From the NCBI RefSeq assembly GCF_017948595.1, contig NZ_JAGFBV010000002.1, positions 62,001 through 126,000 on the forward strand: a stretch of DNA of 64,000 bases, written 5' to 3'. The stretch comes from Flavobacterium geliluteum. GTDB taxonomy: Bacteria; Bacteroidota; Bacteroidia; Flavobacteriales; Flavobacteriaceae. Below, one piece after another: positions 17,643-25,114 of this stretch. The position numbers and the translations under genes are program-made. Each line of letters starts with the position of its first letter. Positions within the stretch are counted from its first letter, which is position 1. The notes beneath the pieces were generated by a model, which saw nothing but the letters and a program-made list of their open reading frames with translations, was not told the origin of the DNA and did no database searches.

Positions 17643-18241
17643 GAATCATTTCAGGAAAATACAAAGGACGTCGCATTTTTCCGCCAAAAAACCTTCCTGT
17701 AAGACCAACCACTGATATGAGTAAAGAAGCATTATTTAATGTCTTGAATAATCATTTTAGTTTTGATGGCTTAAAAATTTTGGATTTATTTTCGGGAACT
17801 GGCAATATTAGTTTTGAGTTTGCATCGCGCGGAAGTGCGCCAATCACCTCTGTTGATGGTGATTTTGGTTGTGTAAAATTTATCAAACAAGTGGCCTCAG
17901 AATATGATTTTGAGATTGCTGCTACCAAAAGTGATGTTTTCAAGTATTTAGAAAATTGCAAAACCTCTTACGATATTATTTTTGCTGATCCTCCTTATGG
18001 GTTGGATCAAGCCACTTTTGAAAAAATTGTATTACTGGTTTTTGAACGTGAGTTACTAAATGAAGACGGAATGATGATCATAGAACACTCAAAATACACA
18101 AAAATGGAACATCTGAGCAATTTTTCTTTTCAGAAAAATTATGGTGGTTCGTTCTTTAGTTTTTTCGAATTAAACTCTACAGACGACGATGAAGAACTTG
18201 CCGATAATTCAAATAAAATTATAGAAGAAGACGAAGGTTAA
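17639..18241 (+). CDS. rsmD: 16S rRNA (guanine(966)-N2)-methyltransferase
   Basis: RsmD methylates N2 of G966 in 16S rRNA, using S-adenosylmethionine. The 200-residue protein starts MRIISGKYKGRRI as in all RsmD and has the SAM-binding motif LDLFSGTGNISFE (48-60). The catalytic DPPYGL begins at residue 117, matching the N6/N2 methyltransferase signature. The acidic tail (DDDEELADNSNKIIEEDEG) is an extension without known function. It is coupled to the DUF3822 gene by a four-base overlap. A decayed regulator fragment begins just after the stop. Confidence 0.95.
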   Translation: MRIISGKYKGRRIFPPKNLPVRPTTDMSKEALFNVLNNHFSFDGLKILDLFSGTGNISFEFASRGSAPITSVDGDFGCVKFIKQVASEYDFEIAATKSDVFKYLENCKTSYDIIFADPPYGLDQATFEKIVLLVFERELLNEDGMMIIEHSKYTKMEHLSNFSFQKNYGGSFFSFFELNSTDDDEELADNSNKIIEEDEG

Positions 18242-18253
18242 AAAATCAATTTG

Positions 18254-18562
18254 CCCAAATACGAAAACATTCAGATTGGTATATTCTTTTGATAGCAAAC
18301 GTTTGACTTTGCGTTTTAATCAACAAATACAAACAGCTTACAGAGAAAGAAGCCACTCTCATTAAGTACTTTTTATATTCATCAAAATCAATTGCTCAAA
18401 AGAGAACAAATCCTTACTGCCATCTGGGGAAATGATGATTTCTTTTCTGGTAGGAGCATGGATGTTTATATCAGTAAACTCAGAAAATATTTTAAAGATG
18501 ATGCTGGAATCCGTATTGAAAGCATTCGAAATATTGGTTTAGAATTCAAAATAACCCATTAA
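18254..18562 (+). pseudogene. Remnant of an OmpR/PhoB-type response regulator (winged-helix domain only)
   Basis: Joining frames recovers a C-terminal OmpR-type DNA-binding domain. PKYENIQIGI is followed by a shift to YSFDSKRLTLRFNQQIQ. After another shift near 18332 it reads QLTEKEATLIKYFLYSSKSIAQK. After a two-base loss near 18400 it reads REQILTAIWGNDDFFSGRS then MDVYISKLRKYFKDDAGIR and IESIRNIGLEFKITH with a stop at 18560. Three frame breaks and absence of any receiver domain show it is dead. The wing helix MDVYISKLRKYF and RNIGLEFKI are characteristic. The receiver half is not nearby; it lies right after rsmD. Confidence 0.85.
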
Positions 18563-18660
18563 TTTTCAGCCTGCGAATAATATAATTTTAGTAGTTAATT
18601 ATGTAACGTTCTACAGATATAATACGAATACATTTGGAGTGAACATTTAAAACATAAATT

Positions 18661-18855
18661 ATGAATCTAAAAAGATTTTTTGGTGGGCTGTTAACCGTCC
18701 TCGGAATAGTGGGTCTTATTTACACAGCCGTTATATTTGCTGGTACTTCAGGAGAGACGAGAGATATTAAATCGTTAATTATTTACGGTATTTTGGGAAT
18801 CGTCTTCTTTATGTCCGGTATCAGTTTAGTTCGTGGTACAAAAGACGAATCATAA
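18661..18855 (+). CDS. Small two-helix membrane protein
   Basis: A 64-residue protein with two predicted transmembrane segments (about 8-27, LLTVLGIVGLIYTAVIFAG, and 38-57, SLIIYGILGIVFFMSGISLV) and a short charged tail GTKDES. No family could be named; small hydrophobic proteins like this are common in Flavobacterium. Its last six bases overlap the 3' end of the convergent panE gene. Conservation elsewhere would confirm it. Confidence 0.6.
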   Translation: MNLKRFFGGLLTVLGIVGLIYTAVIFAGTSGETRDIKSLIIYGILGIVFFMSGISLVRGTKDES

Positions 18856-19761
18856 CAAAGAACCACCAATCTTTTCATAGAGAGGAGTTTTTACGCCGTG
18901 TTTTAAACCTTCATTTACAACAAACTGCGTTAGCGAAATCACCTCGGTATTTTTGCCCGCTAATAAATCTCTGTGCATCGATGAAGTCGCTTCTTTAGGC
19001 GATTTTTCTAGTTTAATAATCGTTTGATTTACAATATCTTTTGGCAATTGCAACTCTTTTGCCTTTGCAACCGCTTCAATTTCGTACAATAGCGCTTCAT
19101 ACAATGATTTTGATTCCGGATGGCTTAAAATCTCACCAATATTTTGATTGAGATACGAAGTAGCCGAAGCCAAAGCCGAAATAAAAACAAATTTTTCCCA
19201 AACAGTTTCTTCTATATTTTCGACCAAATAACTTTCAATCTTAGCTTGTTGAAAAATACTTTGCAACTCATTCAATTTTGAAGAAGTCGCCGTTTTCGAA
19301 CCAAAAAATAATTTTTCGTAAAACCCTATTTTTCGAATAACTCCCGGAGAAGAAATCATCGAAACGATATACACACAACCTTGCAGAATATCATTTTCAG
19401 GAAATAATAACTGAATGCGCTCTGGAGCATCAACCCCATTATACAAAGGAAGTATAACTGTTTTTGGATGTATACATTTCTCTAAAGAAAGCAAACTTTC
19501 TTCAATATCATACGTTTTTGTAGCACAAATTAAAAAATCTAATACACCTATTTCCTCTGGATTATTGGATACTATTTTGGGATAAACAATAGTTTCAGTT
19601 TCATCGGTTACGATTTTTAATCCGTGGTTAAATATTGCTTTTTGAGTTTCTCCGCGAGCGATAAAAACAATTTCAACTTCATCCGAATCCAAAAAGGCTT
19701 TCGCCAAAAGACCTCCAAAATATCCTCCAACACCTCCTAATCCTAAAATTCCTATTCTCAT
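18850..19761 (-). CDS. panE: 2-dehydropantoate 2-reductase family protein (ketopantoate reductase)
   Basis: A 303-residue NADPH-dependent reductase that makes pantoate for coenzyme A. The N-terminus has the dinucleotide motif GLGGVGGYFGG (6-16). The middle contains LICATKTYDIEESL and ILPLYNGVDAPE, corresponding to the NG and K motifs of the family. The C-domain has TSSMHRDLLAGKNTEV, with the substrate-contact Ser/Asp region. Because bacteria often carry several PanE-like paralogues, the assignment to pantothenate synthesis is probable but not proven. A perfect 22-bp inverted repeat follows upstream of its start. Confidence 0.85.
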   Translation of the reverse strand: MRIGILGLGGVGGYFGGLLAKAFLDSDEVEIVFIARGETQKAIFNHGLKIVTDETETIVYPKIVSNNPEEIGVLDFLICATKTYDIEESLLSLEKCIHPKTVILPLYNGVDAPERIQLLFPENDILQGCVYIVSMISSPGVIRKIGFYEKLFFGSKTATSSKLNELQSIFQQAKIESYLVENIEETVWEKFVFISALASATSYLNQNIGEILSHPESKSLYEALLYEIEAVAKAKELQLPKDIVNQTIIKLEKSPKEATSSMHRDLLAGKNTEVISLTQFVVNEGLKHGVKTPLYEKIGGSLL

Positions 19762-19792
19762 TCTACTATTTTTTATTTTTCACCCAATCTAT

Positions 19793-19878
19793 GTCTTTGC
19801 GAGGAACGAAGCAATCTAATTTACAAAATCAAACTTTGTGTCTTTTGCTAGTGAGTTTGCTTCGTTCCTCGCAAAGAC
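19793..19878. repeat. Perfect 22-bp inverted repeat, TTGCGAGGAACGAAGCAA family, copy 1
   Basis: The left arm (19793-19814) and right arm (19857-19878) are exact complements; the core is TTGCGAGGAACGAAGCAA. The spacer is 42 bases. It lies between panE and the dicarboxylate symporter gene, both on the minus strand. The same arms recur at 22048-22119 and, degenerate, at 10519-10590. Confidence 0.9.
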
Positions 19879-19898
19879 ACAAAATTAGCACATACGAA

Positions 19899-21152
19899 TT
19901 AATTATCTTCCGGAACAGGCTCTAAATTCAAAGTTGTAAAATCTCTTTCGGTCTTAGAAATTATAATCGTTGCGACAGTATTTCCTATCAAATTGGTTAT
20001 TGCTCTGGCTTCGCTCATAAATTTATCAACTCCCAACAAAAAAGCCAAACCTTCTACCGGAATTTTATGAATTGCCGTAAGTGTCGACGCCAAAACAATG
20101 AACCCGCTTCCTGTAACGCCTGCCGCTCCTTTTGAAGTAATCATCAAAATACCAATCACGCTCAGGATTTCGAAAAAACTAAGATGTACATCATACAATT
20201 GCGCCAAAAATATCACCGACATCGACAAATAAATCGAAGTGCCATCCAAATTAAAAGAATAACCCGTAGGAATTACCAAACCAACCACCGATTTACTGCA
20301 GCCCATTTGCTCTAATTTAATCATAATACTAGGCAAAGCTGCCTCGGATGATGATGTTCCTAAAACTAATAAAAGCTCTTCTTTGATGTATTTTAGAATA
20401 GAAAGAATACTAATTTTATAATACCTCAGGATGGTTCCCAATATCAAAAACACAAACAAAATCATGGTAAGATAGACGCACAACATCAGCTTTCCGAGCG
20501 GAATCAAGGTTTCCAAACCAAACTTACCAATAGTGTAGGCCATCCCGCCAAAAGCCCCCAATGGCGCTAGGTACATGACATATTTCAAACCAAAGAAAAC
20601 AGCTTTAGAAAACCGTTCCAAAACCAAGATAGTCGGTTCTCTATGTTTATAAAAATTCAATGCGATTCCCACGACAATAGCCGCTAAAAGAACTTGCAAT
20701 GTAAAATTAGAAAGAAAAAATTGCAGCCACGAAAAATCTCCGGAAGGATTCTTGGTGTATTTACTGGCATCCTGAAGTGCCAATCCCGTTTTGTCTATTT
20801 TTCCGGGTTGAAAAAGATACGCAACCGCAATTCCGATCGCCAGTGCAATAGTCGAAACCACTTCAAAATAAGTCAGCGCTTTAATACCAATACGTCCTAC
20901 TTTTTTAAGGTTGCCCATGCCGGAAATCCCCAAAACAATGGTTAAAAATATAATCGGACCAATAAAAAGTTTGATAATATCTACAAAAGTATCTCCAATA
21001 ATCTTCATTTTTACACCCATGTTCGGTGTAAAATGTCCGAGTAAAACGCCTGCTATAATGGCGATTAATACCCAAAAAGTAAGATTGGTGATAATGACTT
21101 TAAAAGTGCTTTTCTTAGAAGATTGAGTCGGAGCTGGCGAAGATATATTCAT
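19899..21152 (-). CDS. Dicarboxylate/amino acid:cation symporter (DAACS/SDF family, GltP/DctA-like)
   Basis: A 417-residue inner-membrane transporter with about eight transmembrane helices and two re-entrant hairpins. Family hallmarks are the serine-rich LLVLGTSSSEAALPSI, PTGYSFNLDGTSIYLS with the N-x-D-G-T block of helix 7, SKGAAGVTGSGFIVLA of the second hairpin, and DKFMSEARAITNLIGN with the substrate-binding Asp/Arg region. It imports C4-dicarboxylates or acidic amino acids with Na+ or H+. Substrate cannot be separated by eye, so no symbol is given. A -7 promoter element lies at 21172-21179. Confidence 0.92.
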   Translation of the reverse strand: MNISSPAPTQSSKKSTFKVIITNLTFWVLIAIIAGVLLGHFTPNMGVKMKIIGDTFVDIIKLFIGPIIFLTIVLGISGMGNLKKVGRIGIKALTYFEVVSTIALAIGIAVAYLFQPGKIDKTGLALQDASKYTKNPSGDFSWLQFFLSNFTLQVLLAAIVVGIALNFYKHREPTILVLERFSKAVFFGLKYVMYLAPLGAFGGMAYTIGKFGLETLIPLGKLMLCVYLTMILFVFLILGTILRYYKISILSILKYIKEELLLVLGTSSSEAALPSIMIKLEQMGCSKSVVGLVIPTGYSFNLDGTSIYLSMSVIFLAQLYDVHLSFFEILSVIGILMITSKGAAGVTGSGFIVLASTLTAIHKIPVEGLAFLLGVDKFMSEARAITNLIGNTVATIIISKTERDFTTLNLEPVPEDN

Positions 21153-21171
21153 AAAAGTAAGTTAGACTTTA

Positions 21172-21179
21172 CAAATATA
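21172..21179 (-). promoter_or_regulatory. -7 element of the symporter gene
   Basis: CAAATATA is the reverse complement of TATATTTG, a perfect TAnnTTTG, 19 bases before the ATG at 21152. The -33 box is not evident. It overlaps the region just past the 3' end of RNase P RNA. Confidence 0.5.
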
Positions 21180-21185
21180 TAAAAA

Positions 21186-21512
21186 AAGCAGACCTATAAG
21201 CCGGATTCTGTCCCTGATCAATCAGAGCCTTATCATTTATCTAGATCCAGCATTGCTGCTGGACTCAAGCTACCTACCCTTCAACAACGGACGAGAAGCC
21301 CTTAAATGCTGATATACTTGGTATTTCACCGCATAGAGTTTACCTGGTTTCACTACAGCATTACCTGTACATACTTTCTGTTGCACTTGTCCTAATCCTG
21401 ATAATTATCAGGACCGACGGGGGTTACCCGCTATGCTTCTCTCTGGTGTCCGGACTTTCCTCCCTCCCGATAAATCAGGACGACGATAAGGCGGTCTGCA
21501 GGGCAAAAGTAG
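21186..21512 (-). ncRNA. rnpB: RNase P RNA (type A)
   Basis: The catalytic RNA of RNase P, which trims tRNA 5' leaders. On the minus strand it starts near CTGCAGACCGCCTTATCG and has the universal GAGGAAAGTCCGGACACC block (complement at 21447-21464), the AACAGAAAGTA region, AGTGAAACCAGG / AAACTC, and ends with GACAGAATCCGGCTTATAGG and a T-run. Stems such as CCTGATAATTATCAGG are visible. The end positions are estimates within about 10 bases. Confidence 0.95.
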
Positions 21513-21625
21513 CGATTTATGAACTAACAACCGAGCATTTAAATTTCTGTTTTTTATAGAAATTACCTAATGATTTAATTTTAAATTGGTTATCTTTAAA
21601 ATCATAATTTTAAAATTCATTTATT

Positions 21626-21919
21626 ATGACTAAAATGTATCATTACGCAACTGTTTCAAAAGCTTTAGATCAATTGAATGAGAAAGGATTTACGTTTGAT
21701 TTTAATTTAAATTCAGACATAATAAAAAAGAATCCTGAAAAATTTGAAATTGTTCATGTGTATCGATACGAAGGGGATTCGGACCCAGGCGATGAGGCAG
21801 TTGTATACGGAATCAAATCAATTTCAGGCAAAAAAGGAGTTTATGTAGCGGGTTTTTCGGCAGATTCAGATCAGGAAACCGCAAAATTTTTATTCGATTT
21901 AAACATTAAAGGAAGGTAA
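21626..21919 (+). CDS. Conserved small protein of unknown function
   Basis: A 97-residue soluble protein. It has an amphipathic start [16 protein letters not shown], a strand-rich middle [24 protein letters not shown] and a glycine-rich end [14 protein letters not shown]. This resembles a small family common in Bacteroidota whose database names (for example 'phosphoribosylpyrophosphate synthetase') are, in my judgement, unreliable because no PRPP motif is present. No catalytic residues can be named. It is monocistronic, with a dispersed hairpin element beginning seven bases after the stop. Confidence 0.75.
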   Translation: MTKMYHYATVSKALDQLNEKGFTFDFNLNSDIIKKNPEKFEIVHVYRYEGDSDPGDEAVVYGIKSISGKKGVYVAGFSADSDQETAKFLFDLNIKGR

Positions 21920-21925
21920 TTTTCA

Positions 21926-22004
21926 GGAGCTTTTTCCTGCTGTACGCTTTATCTTTTTCTGGCAAAAAAAGCCAGCAAAAGGATGCCGCTTCCATCAGGG
22001 CTAG
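21926..22004 (-). repeat. Dispersed hairpin element (CTAGCCC family), copy 3
   Basis: On the minus strand it begins CTAGCCCTGATGGAAGCGG and ends AGCAGGAAAAAGCTCC. The central hairpin is CTGGC / GCCAG with an A7 loop, a different stem from the other copies. It lies just after the small conserved gene on the opposite strand, so orientation relative to the nearest gene is not fixed across the family. Confidence 0.85.
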
Positions 22005-22047
22005 GACTTTAGGTTTCATTAGAAAATAATATTTTACAAAATATAAG

Positions 22048-22119
22048 TCATTGCGAGGAACGAAGTAAACTCATTTACTAAATCAATTTTCAGTGTAGTT
22101 GCTTCGTTCCTCGCGATGA
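22048..22119. repeat. Inverted repeat, TTGCGAGGAACGAAG family, copy 2
   Basis: The left arm 22048-22068 (core TTGCGAGGAACGAAGTAA) and right arm 22099-22119 (core TTGCTTCGTTCCTCGC) pair over 21 positions with two G-T type mismatches. The spacer is 30 bases, unlike copy 1. It is intergenic, 44 bases after a CTAGCCC-family element. Confidence 0.85.
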
Positions 22120-22185
22120 ATAAAAAACAACAAAAGCCCGTTTAAATCTTTGTTACTTTTATGCCTTCTAAAACCAGTAAGCCAC

Positions 22186-22216
22186 AAAAAAAGTCTATCA
22201 TAAGACAGACTTTTTA
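22186..22216 (-). terminator. Terminator of the BON / BON-LysM gene pair
   Basis: AAAAAGTCT (22188-22196) pairs with AGACTTTTT (22207-22215). On the minus strand this gives a hairpin followed by T, about 20 bases after the LysM gene stop. It could work in both directions. Confidence 0.7.
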
Positions 22217-22236
22217 AAAACAACTCAAAAAAACAA

Positions 22237-22608
22237 TTAAGCAGTTGGTATTTTTAATTTCCAGCCAGGCTGAATCAAATCAGGGTTTTTAATGACATCT
22301 TTATTGGCTTCGTAAATTGCTTGCCAAGAAACGCCGTGTTTTTTTCCAATTTTTGATAACGAATCGCCGCTTACCACGGTATAATCTGTAGTTGCTCCTT
22401 CTGTAACTGCAATATTCATCACAACATCAGCCGATCTAAAATCAGGGTCAATTTTTCCATAAGCCGACCATAATTTTTCTTTGTCCTCAGACGATTTTGC
22501 TGTACCATCAACATATAGCACATTATCTTGCTCTCTTACCTGCAAATTTGCTACTCCTAAACTACTGGCCAAATTTGTTAACTCTTTATATTTATCTTGT
22601 AAACTCAT
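22237..22608 (-). CDS. BON-LysM domain protein
   Basis: A 123-residue protein with a BON-like N-terminal half (about 15-70: ANLQVREQDNVLYVDGTAKSSEDKEKLW..) and a C-terminal LysM module (about 75-121: YTVVSGDSLSKIGKKHGVS.., ending QPGWKLKIP). The arrangement is that of E. coli YgaU/Kbp, a K+-binding stress protein; LysM normally binds N-acetylglucosamine polymers such as peptidoglycan. No signal peptide is visible, as in YgaU. It starts seven bases after the BON lipoprotein gene and forms an operon with it. Confidence 0.85.
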   Translation of the reverse strand: MSLQDKYKELTNLASSLGVANLQVREQDNVLYVDGTAKSSEDKEKLWSAYGKIDPDFRSADVVMNIAVTEGATTDYTVVSGDSLSKIGKKHGVSWQAIYEANKDVIKNPDLIQPGWKLKIPTA

Positions 22609-22615
22609 CTTGACT

Positions 22616-23095
22616 TTATTTAATAGTTAACTTATTTTCTACTTTTTTAGGTTTCATTTCCTGTATACTTTTTATCAAAGCCGGAAGTTGTTCCCTTTTT
22701 ATATTTCCTGTAAGAGTTACAACACCATCTACAACTGAAGCACTAACGCCACTGTACGCTTTTACTACATCATTTACAGAAGTATTTAAAACTGCATCAG
22801 GGCTAATTTCAACAGGGGCAACCTCAGGGGCTGGTGCAGGCAAAGGAACTTGGCAGTTATTGACCACAGATTTTACTCCTTTGACTCCTTTAATGACTGT
22901 TTCTGCACTTTGTTTGACAAAATCATTTTCACACGTACCCGAAATAGTAGCAACACCATCCGTTACGGTAACCTCTACACCAGGCATATCGCTTAATTTT
23001 GCAGAGATTTCTTTTTGAATATCCGCATCTTTAGGACCACAAGCCCCTAACAAAAAAGCAAAGCCTATTCCTAATAAAATAGATTTAATCTTCAT
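22616..23095 (-). CDS. BON-domain lipoprotein
   Basis: A 159-residue envelope lipoprotein with signal peptide and lipobox LLGAC (Cys19). Two BON domains follow (about 25-70, VEVTVTDGVATISGTCEND, and 100-158, SASVVDGVVTLTGNIKREQ), separated by a Pro/Ala-rich linker. BON domains bind phospholipid or help hold the envelope together, as in OsmY and DolP. It is the first gene of an operon with the BON-LysM gene, suggesting a joint role in envelope or osmotic stress. Confidence 0.88.
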   Translation of the reverse strand: MKIKSILLGIGFAFLLGACGPKDADIQKEISAKLSDMPGVEVTVTDGVATISGTCENDFVKQSAETVIKGVKGVKSVVNNCQVPLPAPAPEVAPVEISPDAVLNTSVNDVVKAYSGVSASVVDGVVTLTGNIKREQLPALIKSIQEMKPKKVENKLTIK

Positions 23096-23273
23096 AATAA
23101 TATTTTTTAAAGTTATTTAATCCTTTAAAATTAACGAATTAATTTACAAAATAGTATGCAATAACAATAAAAAACTTATATTTATTTACATTAGATAGTA
23201 ATAAAACCAGCGGATTATTTTAAATATTTTAAAATAAGACATCAACTATCGGCCAATCCAGCATTCTAATAAA

Positions 23274-23738
23274 CTATTTTCTAGAAAACAAATTGTCTAA
23301 CACCCAAGCCGGGCCGATCATTAAAAACTGAATATCTTTTAAGAATGAAGGTTTTTTTCCTTCTATATTATGACCGTAAAATTGCCCGATCCAAGCTACT
23401 GCAAAAATAGCGATCGATACTATCCATAAAGGAGCAACTTGTGCAATGTAATAATTTATAATCAGACAAATCGCCGAGAAGATGGCGATTTTAAAGGCCA
23501 TTGCAATAGATAATCTCACATAAAAAACAAGTACAAAAAGCAGTACAACTACCGCCCAGTTTTCGATAATAGGAACATTTAACTGCAAAGTATTAGCAAT
23601 AATACCACTCGGAATACTCATTAACAACCCCACTATAGAAAAATAAATAGCAGGAACGCAAATGTAGTGTATTGCTTTGTTTTTTGGGTTTTGATGACTT
23701 ACAGCATATTCTTCAAACCATTGTTCTAATGTTCTCAT
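23274..23738 (-). CDS. Mpo1/DUF962 family membrane protein
   Basis: A 154-residue protein with about four transmembrane helices. It opens MRTLEQWFEEYAVSHQNPKNKAIHYI, in which the motif Y-x-x-x-H..N..IH is diagnostic of DUF962. Yeast Mpo1 of this family is a Fe(II)-dependent dioxygenase that alpha-oxidises 2-hydroxy fatty acids. GQFYGHNIEGKKPSFLKDIQFLMIGPAWVL near the C-terminus is the second family block, with His as a likely iron ligand. A lipid role is inferred from the yeast protein. It is transcribed toward 23274, just after the TMEM143-like gene. Confidence 0.85.
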   Translation of the reverse strand: MRTLEQWFEEYAVSHQNPKNKAIHYICVPAIYFSIVGLLMSIPSGIIANTLQLNVPIIENWAVVVLLFVLVFYVRLSIAMAFKIAIFSAICLIINYYIAQVAPLWIVSIAIFAVAWIGQFYGHNIEGKKPSFLKDIQFLMIGPAWVLDNLFSRK

Positions 23739-23782
23739 TTTTTTGAATTTTGATACGTAAATATACTAAAAAAACAGCTCTC

Positions 23783-25012
23783 TTATAACTGGTTATAATC
23801 AAAAACACCATCCCACAATTCATCAATCTGAATGAGCGCTTTGTCTATTGCAATCACTTGCCATTTTCCATCAGTTTCTATACCCAACCCAATGTTTTTT
23901 AGTTTTTGCAAAGCATCATTCACATCAAAATCAAGATAAGTATCAAGCTTTGTGGAGAACCATAATTCTATTTGATTATCAAGTTCTTCGGCCGTTAACG
24001 GATGATTACTTTTATTTAAAAAAGCAAAAGCCAAAATAGTTTCTTTAAGCACTTCTTCCTCAGAAGAATTTAACAAAGAATAAAAGGCTCCACTGTTATT
24101 TCCGAGGTTCTTAAAATACAGACTATCTGAAAGTATCTTTGAATACTTGATCTTCTTGTTGACAAAATTACTGTACTGTCTAAATAAATAAAGTGACAAT
24201 ATTCCGAGCGCAATTAACCCCTGATTGAGTGAGGCTTTACTGTTTAACAAATCTATAGTTTCTCCCGATTGGTAAGCGGCATACATGTTAATCAAAGCAG
24301 GAATTACTTTGGTACTCAATAACGAAAATCCTCCAAAAACCCCTGGCACCCAAAAGAACAGTTTGTCTTTAGTTGACATTTTGGGTACAGCATTTGGAAA
24401 TATTGTTTCGAGGTCGTTTTTGGGTACACGCTTAAAGATTTTTAGCACGATAGATGCTGGATCCACAGGCATTTTTCCTAGTTTGACTTTCTTTTCTTTG
24501 AGATAATCTGCATCGTTATAATTGAGATAAATCATCACACGATCGTAATATTCTACTTCGATTTCTTTTTTCCAAAAAGTGTATTTAGTGATCTTTTCTT
24601 TGGCTTTATGATGCCCGCGAACATACAATTCGTAATCTCTAAATGCATTAAAATCAATAGCGAGATTTAAACCTATTAAATCTGAATTCTTAAATGCTTT
24701 GTCTAAAGTCTCCTGATCAATACGCCTGTAATTACCGTTATCCAAGACTTTGAGAAGTGTTTCCTTAAAAACAGCAAAATCACTTTTATCTCTAAATATT
24801 TCTCGCTCTTTCGGACTTAAATCGGGATCGAATAAGGCGTAATTTTGCTTTAAATTTCTATTAAGATTAAAGGCTTCGTAGTGATAATAATGCTCGATGA
24901 TATCAAATAATTTTCTAAAATCATCTGCCTTCTTTTTATCTTCTCCGAAAGTGGCTAGTTGCTGCTCGAGTAAAAATTCCTTGTTGAAAGGAATGTAATG
25001 TTCTCGTGTCAT
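23783..25012 (-). CDS. TMEM143/DUF3754-like membrane protein
   Basis: A 409-residue protein with a long soluble N-terminal part (about 1-215; MTREHYIPFNKEFLLEQQL, LDNGNYRRIDQETLDKAF). Two hydrophobic segments follow (about 220-245, WVPGVFGGFSLLSTKVIPALINMY, and 262-282, LNQGLIALGILSLYLFRQY), then a helical C-terminal domain. This resembles the TMEM143 / DUF3754 family, whose function is unknown in bacteria and in mitochondria. It lies 102 bases after the gasdermin-like gene on the same strand and could share its transcript. Assignment is by overall pattern only. Confidence 0.6.
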   Translation of the reverse strand: MTREHYIPFNKEFLLEQQLATFGEDKKKADDFRKLFDIIEHYYHYEAFNLNRNLKQNYALFDPDLSPKEREIFRDKSDFAVFKETLLKVLDNGNYRRIDQETLDKAFKNSDLIGLNLAIDFNAFRDYELYVRGHHKAKEKITKYTFWKKEIEVEYYDRVMIYLNYNDADYLKEKKVKLGKMPVDPASIVLKIFKRVPKNDLETIFPNAVPKMSTKDKLFFWVPGVFGGFSLLSTKVIPALINMYAAYQSGETIDLLNSKASLNQGLIALGILSLYLFRQYSNFVNKKIKYSKILSDSLYFKNLGNNSGAFYSLLNSSEEEVLKETILAFAFLNKSNHPLTAEELDNQIELWFSTKLDTYLDFDVNDALQKLKNIGLGIETDGKWQVIAIDKALIQIDELWDGVFDYNQL

Positions 25013-25114
25013 TTTTTGTAGGTTCTTAGATTTGTAGCTACAAAGGTCTAAAAGTTTTTCTTTTTTTATTAAAAAAACAGTCTTAATTCTATACCCGCTT
25101 TTAGGTTTTATATG

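Noticed and set aside
21186..21512. Possible short frames in the region after the symporter gene
   Set aside because: The sequence matches RNase P RNA across its conserved core.
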